Assembly (NCBI GenBank): GCA_030536165.1
Contig: JAUNQM010000087.1
Span: 1 to 8,837 of the forward strand
Length of the DNA: 8,837 nucleotides
Reading direction: 5' to 3'
Source of the DNA: Prevotellaceae bacterium
GTDB taxonomy: Bacteria; Bacteroidota; Bacteroidia; Bacteroidales; Bacteroidaceae
Under the pieces are notes generated by a model. The model was given only the letters and a program-made list of their open reading frames with translations. It did no database searches and was not told the DNA's origin. The stretch's first letter is position 1. Every line of letters begins with the position of its first letter. Below are positions 6,848 through 8,837 of this stretch, piece after piece. The position numbers and the translations under genes were made by a program.

Positions 6848-6937
6848 ATATCTTAGCCCTTCACACCTTAGGTGTGACCACCCCTGACACCTTAGGTGTG
6901 ACGCGCGAAACACCTAAGGTGTGAAAGGCTTTGATAT
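6848..6937. repeat. Three-copy palindrome array within a long inverted repeat
   Basis: The 13-bp palindrome ACACCT-W-AGGTGT occurs at 6863-6875 and 6887-6899 (central T) and at 6910-6922 (central A, so the reverse orientation). Centres are 24 and 23 bp apart. Copy 1 has 8-bp arms (6861-6877); copies 2 and 3 have 6-bp arms. Copies 1 and 3 with their flanks form a larger inverted repeat: 6855-6875 pairs with 6910-6930 at 20 of 21 positions, the exception being C6859/A6926. After two T-T mismatches it continues for five more pairs (6848-6852 with 6933-6937). Copy 2 sits in the loop. There is no U-tract on either side, so it is not an ordinary terminator. It resembles a BIME/REP-type palindromic repeat; an array of operator sites is the alternative. 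Confidence 0.85.
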
Positions 6938-7025
6938 ACAGTATATTAGAAAAGAAGTAGCTACGACAGGTTTAGAGATGACTTCCAATGAGTGTGAATA
7001 TGTGTGGAACGAGAGCCTTTTTATA

Positions 7026-7054
7026 ACGCACGCGCGTGCGCATACGCGCGCGTA
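7026..7054. other. 29-bp alternating purine-pyrimidine (CG-rich) tract, Z-DNA candidate
   Basis: Every base from A7026 to A7054 alternates purine and pyrimidine without a break, mostly as CG, CA/TG and a single AT step. The stretch includes a perfect 14-bp palindrome (7027-7040, CGCACGCGCGTGCG) and a second CG run (7045-7052). The flanks are A/T-rich, so this is a sharp GC island. Alternating CG tracts of this length are the classical Z-DNA-forming sequence under negative supercoiling. As RNA, the two halves can also pair (9 positions, one mismatch). Confidence 0.75.
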
Positions 7055-7083
7055 ATATAATATGTATAGCAAACGCACCAGAA

Positions 7084-7121
7084 TGTTAAAAAAACAAAAA
7101 ACCTTGCAGTGTAGCAAGGTT
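7084..7121 (-). terminator. Minus-strand-facing intrinsic terminator
   Basis: AACCTTGC (7100-7107) and GCAAGGTT (7114-7121) form a perfect 8-bp stem with a 6-nt loop. Reading the minus strand, the stem is followed by TTTTTTGTTTTTTT, an almost unbroken 14-nt U-tract, which is a strong intrinsic terminator for leftward transcription. No minus-strand gene lies to its right: rpsU, xerC and hpf all run rightward. It would stop antisense transcription leaving the rpsU promoter region, or end an unannotated short RNA. Confidence 0.7.
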
Positions 7122-7138
7122 AGGTGGCTACTTTTTAC

Positions 7139-7146
7139 TAATTTTG
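7139..7146 (+). promoter_or_regulatory. -7 promoter box for the rpsU operon
   Basis: TAATTTTG matches TAnnTTTG exactly, about 66 bp before the rpsU ATG. The predicted transcription start lies near 7153. No clean TTTG is found at the -33 position; TTAG (7120-7123) is the nearest, with a short 15-bp spacer, so the -33 half is weak or absent. Confidence 0.55.
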
Positions 7147-7153
7147 CAACCCA

Positions 7154-7171
7154 ATAGCGAAATTACGCTAT
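7154..7171 (+). promoter_or_regulatory. Stem-loop at the 5' end of the rpsU leader
   Basis: ATAGCG (7154-7159) and CGCTAT (7166-7171) form a perfect 6-bp stem with a 6-nt loop AAATTA. It begins within a base or two of the start predicted from the -7 box, so the rpsU mRNA would carry a hairpin at its 5' terminus. Such hairpins can stabilise mRNA; a role in bS21 autoregulation is possible but only inferred. Confidence 0.45.
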
Positions 7172-7212
7172 GAGATAACTAACATTATTTACAAACCAAA
7201 AGAAAGAAAAAG

Positions 7213-7404
7213 ATGATTGTAGTACCTGTAAAAGAGGGTGAAAACATCGAAAGAGCTCTTAAGAAATTCAAGAGAAAGTATGAAAAGACTGGAGTCGTAA
7301 AAGAATTGCGTGCACGTCAGCAGTTCGACAAACCTTCAGTAAAGAAGAGACTCAAGATGGAACACGCCATCTACGTTCAGCAGCTGAGAAGCACTGAAGA
7401 GTAA
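7213..7404 (+). CDS. rpsU: 30S ribosomal protein bS21
   Basis: A 63-residue, strongly basic protein of full length for the family. Recognisable bS21 segments are ERALKKFKRKYEKTG (13-27) and ELRARQQFDKPSVKKR (31-46). It binds the head and platform of the 30S subunit near the 3' end of 16S rRNA. In Bacteroidota, bS21 with bS18 and bS6 has been shown (Flavobacterium johnsoniae ribosome structure) to sequester the anti-Shine-Dalgarno tail, which explains the general lack of Shine-Dalgarno use in this phylum. The leader here is A-rich (AAAGAAAGAAAAAG before the ATG) and has no strong AGGAGG, unlike relatives in which rpsU is a rare gene with such a site. xerC follows after 78 bp without a terminator, so an rpsU-xerC-hpf operon is likely. 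Confidence 0.95.
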   Translation: MIVVPVKEGENIERALKKFKRKYEKTGVVKELRARQQFDKPSVKKRLKMEHAIYVQQLRSTEE

Positions 7405-7419
7405 AAAAAAGAGAAAATC

Positions 7420-7451
7420 TTTGGTAGTTTCAAATAATATCCGTAAATTCG
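7420..7451 (+). promoter_or_regulatory. Possible internal promoter for xerC
   Basis: TTTG (7420-7423) and TAAATTCG (7444-7451, one mismatch to TAnnTTTG) are separated by 20 bp, close to the Bacteroidota promoter geometry. A start near 7458 would give xerC and hpf a transcript of their own, separate from rpsU. Confidence 0.35.
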
Positions 7452-7482
7452 TTGCCGAAAAGATTCAGTAAAAGGCAATGTC

Positions 7483-8364
7483 ATGGTAAAGTCGTTCATA
7501 AACTACCTGCAATATGAGAAGAACTATTCTCAACATACATTGACAGGATACCAAGACGGACTGAGGGATTTCGAAAGATACTTCAAGTCGTTAGACGACA
7601 ATATCACCTGGGAAACCGCAACAAGGAATACAATCCGCAGCTGGATTGGATACCTGATGGACAAAGGAGATAAAGCCACGACGATAAATTGGAAACTGAG
7701 CGCAGTAAGGTCGTTCTACAGATTTGCACTCGCAAGGAAACTTGTAACAAAAGACCCGTCGCACAACGTGATAGGTCCGAAGAAAGAAAAGAAACTTCCG
7801 CAGTTCGTCAGGGAAAACGACATGAACCGGTTGCTTGACGACATAGACTGGGGAGATGACTTTAAGGGCAAAAGAGACCGAGCCATACTCGCAACATTCT
7901 ACGAAACAGGCATAAGAAGAGCAGAACTTGCCGGACTCAACAACGTTGACGTTGACTTCAATGCAATGCAACTGAAGGTGACAGGCAAGAGAAACAAGCA
8001 GAGAATAGTACCATTCGGAGACGAACTGAGAGATATTCTGCAGGAATACATAGCCAAGAGGAGCGAAATAAAAACCAGCTCCGAAGCACTCTTCCTAAAC
8101 CAAAACGGTGAACGGCTGCCTGTACCGGTAATATACCAAACGGTAAAAAAGGCATTAACCCTCGTAGGAGTAGCAGGGAAAAAGTCGCCGCACGTGCTGA
8201 GGCACACATTCGCGACGGCACTACTGAATCACGAAGCAGGATTGGAGAGCGTGCAAAAACTTTTAGGGCACACATCGCTGGCAACAACAGAGATCTACAC
8301 CCATACAACGTTCGAGCAGCTCAAGAAAGTTTATAGTAAAGCCCATCCAAGGGCAGAAGTCTAA
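7483..8364 (+). CDS. xerC: Site-specific tyrosine recombinase XerC/XerD family
   Basis: A 293-residue protein, normal length for Xer recombinases. The N-terminal SAM-like core-binding domain spans about 1-85 (FINYLQYEKNYSQHTLTGYQ at 5-24 is typical), and the catalytic domain about 105-290. All active-site residues are present: Arg145 (TGIRRAEL), Lys169 (VTGKRNKQR), His237 and Arg240 (SPHVLRHTFAT), His263 (LLGHTS) and the nucleophile Tyr272 (TEIYTH). Xer recombinases resolve chromosome dimers at dif with the help of FtsK; some also act on mobile elements. Its position in a housekeeping operon between rpsU and hpf favours the chromosomal function. The ATG at 7483 is preferred because an ATG at 7478 meets a stop after three codons; AAAGG at 7471-7475 is a weak ribosome-binding candidate. 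XerC versus XerD cannot be decided from this sequence alone. Confidence 0.92.
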   Translation: MVKSFINYLQYEKNYSQHTLTGYQDGLRDFERYFKSLDDNITWETATRNTIRSWIGYLMDKGDKATTINWKLSAVRSFYRFALARKLVTKDPSHNVIGPKKEKKLPQFVRENDMNRLLDDIDWGDDFKGKRDRAILATFYETGIRRAELAGLNNVDVDFNAMQLKVTGKRNKQRIVPFGDELRDILQEYIAKRSEIKTSSEALFLNQNGERLPVPVIYQTVKKALTLVGVAGKKSPHVLRHTFATALLNHEAGLESVQKLLGHTSLATTEIYTHTTFEQLKKVYSKAHPRAEV

Positions 8365-8382
8365 CACTAAAAAACAACGATT

Positions 8383-8682
8383 ATGGAAGTACAGATTAAG
8401 TCAATCCATTTTGACGCTACCGAGAAACTGCAGGACTTCGTACAGAAGAAAGCTGCAAAGTTAGAAAAATTGTGTGACGAAATTCAGAAAGTAGAGGTGC
8501 AACTAACGGTGACCAAACCTCAGACCGCAATAAATAAAGAAGCAACCATCACGGTCAAGGTTCCAGGAAAATCCTATTACGCAGAGAAAATATCAGACAC
8601 ATTCGAAGAATCAGTTGACGGTTGTGTAGATGCTTTGAAGGCTCAATTAGAGAAATTCAAGGAAAAAACACGAAAAAACTAA
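8383..8682 (+). CDS. hpf: Ribosome hibernation-promoting factor, short HPF/RaiA type
   Basis: A 99-residue protein of the HPF/YfiA family, expected to adopt a beta-alpha-beta-beta-beta-alpha fold. The first strand (EVQIKSIHFD, 2-11), helix (EKLQDFVQKKAAKLEKL, 14-30), central strands (KVEVQLTVT, 36-44; ATITVKVPG, 54-62) and the C-terminal basic helix (ALKAQLEKFKEKTRKN) are visible. It binds the 30S A and P sites and keeps ribosomes inactive in slow growth. There is no C-terminal dimerisation domain, so this is the short form; it should not by itself drive the 100S dimers made by long HPF. It follows xerC by 18 bp and precedes the tRNA promoter. The name raiA is an equally good label. Confidence 0.9.
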   Translation: MEVQIKSIHFDATEKLQDFVQKKAAKLEKLCDEIQKVEVQLTVTKPQTAINKEATITVKVPGKSYYAEKISDTFEESVDGCVDALKAQLEKFKEKTRKN

Positions 8683-8699
8683 AAAAAAACGTCAAAAGT

Positions 8700-8730
8700 T
8701 TTGGAGATTAAAAAATAATGCTTACCTTTG
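8700..8730 (+). promoter_or_regulatory. Promoter of the tRNA-Thr transcription unit
   Basis: A -33 box TTTG (8700-8703) and a -7 box TACCTTTG (8723-8730) with a 19-bp spacer match the Bacteroidota consensus TTTG / TAnnTTTG at every fixed position. The start would lie near 8737, leaving a leader of about 47 nt before the tRNA. It begins 17 bp after the hpf stop codon, and no terminator separates them. Confidence 0.8.
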
Positions 8731-8783
8731 CAGTCGCTTTGAAAAAGTTGATACTTACAAGGTAGAAACGGCTGCAAAGAAAC

Positions 8784-8837
8784 GCCTCTTTAGCTCAGTT
8801 GGCCAGAGCACGTGATTTGTAATCTCGGGGTCGTTGG
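8784..8837 (+). tRNA. tRNA-Thr (anticodon UGU), truncated by the window end
   Basis: The cloverleaf can be followed from the acceptor strand GCCTCTT (8784-8790), D-stem GCTC/GAGC (8793-8796 with 8806-8809), anticodon stem (8811-8815 with 8823-8827), loop TTTGTAA (8816-8822) with anticodon TGT at 8818-8820, the variable loop GGGTC (8828-8832), to the 5' half of the T-stem GTTGG (8833-8837), where the window stops. TGT reads ACA and other threonine codons. One anticodon-stem position is a U-U mismatch (8813 with 8825). In Bacteroidales this tRNA usually opens a tRNA-tuf-secE-nusG cluster; that lies outside the window. Confidence 0.92.

Larger units (their letters stand above)
6706..7212. other. 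507-bp divergent intergenic region, gene-free but rich in DNA structure
   Basis: No credible gene was found on either strand here. From left to right it holds the TPR promoter, a 10-T run (6777-6786), a hairpin of GGCATAC (6792-6798) with GTATGCC (6824-6830) around a 25-nt loop, a three-copy palindrome array (6848-6937), a plain A/T-rich stretch, a CG-alternating tract (7026-7054), a minus-facing terminator (7084-7121), the rpsU -7 box (7139-7146) and a stem-loop in the rpsU leader. Promoters at both ends drive the flanking genes outward, so about 400 bp in the middle have no role explained by the neighbouring genes. Confidence 0.75.

Noticed and set aside
6861..6924. CRISPR array
   Set aside because: The three repeats are short (13 bp), self-palindromic and one is inverted; the gaps are about 10 bp, too short for spacers, and no cas gene is present.
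6914..7117. 67-codon open frame on the minus strand in the intergenic region
   Set aside because: It runs through the CG-alternating tract and the palindrome array, starts inside the minus-facing terminator, and encodes a low-complexity Cys/Tyr/Leu-rich peptide with no recognisable motif.
7483..8364. Integrase of a mobile element targeting the nearby tRNA-Thr
   Set aside because: The gene sits inside an rpsU-xerC-hpf run with housekeeping neighbours, has Xer length and motifs, and no att repeat, excisionase or cargo is visible.

Overview
The window is about 8.8 kb of chromosomal DNA from a member of the Bacteroidota, most likely order Bacteroidales and Prevotella- or Bacteroides-like. The signs are -7 boxes of the TAnnTTTG type with a TTTG -33 box, A-rich rather than Shine-Dalgarno leaders, a DUF4827-type lipoprotein found in this group, and the run rpsU - xerC - hpf - tRNA-Thr that in this order normally leads into the tuf/secE/nusG/rpl cluster. 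Species cannot be named from the sequence alone.

Left part (1-4413), all on the + strand: a sugar-phosphate-type nucleotidyltransferase, a DHH/DHHA1 phosphoesterase of the NrnA type, a DUF4827-like lipoprotein, and a phosphoglucosamine/phosphohexose mutase (GlmM-like) closed by a clear intrinsic terminator. Lipoprotein and mutase are 21 bp apart and probably cotranscribed. The two wider gaps hold unusual DNA: a 9-bp CTAG tandem repeat before the phosphoesterase, and a structured, repeat-like stretch before the lipoprotein gene. Mutase and nucleotidyltransferase both fit the supply of activated sugars for the cell envelope, but they are not adjacent and the nucleotidyltransferase substrate is unknown.

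Middle (4414-6705): an exported (alpha/alpha)6-barrel glycoside hydrolase of the trehalase/GH63 type on +, converging on a minus-strand tetratricopeptide repeat (TPR) protein. A 9-bp perfect-stem hairpin lies between them.

Divergent intergenic region (6706-7212, 507 bp): the most unusual part. It has a -7 box for the TPR gene, a 10-T run, three copies of the palindrome ACACCTWAGGTGT at 23-24 bp spacing whose outer copies form a 28-position inverted repeat, a 29-bp uninterrupted purine-pyrimidine alternation rich in CG (a Z-DNA candidate), an intrinsic terminator facing the minus strand with no gene to terminate, and the -7 box and 5' stem-loop of rpsU.

Right part (7213-8837), + strand: rpsU (bS21), xerC tyrosine recombinase with all six active-site residues, a short hibernation factor (HPF/RaiA), a near-consensus promoter, and a tRNA-Thr(UGU) cut by the window edge. 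This part serves translation and its stationary-phase control, with chromosome-dimer resolution embedded in the same run.

I did not find a clearly novel multi-gene system. The best candidates for undescribed biology are non-coding, in 6848-7136.
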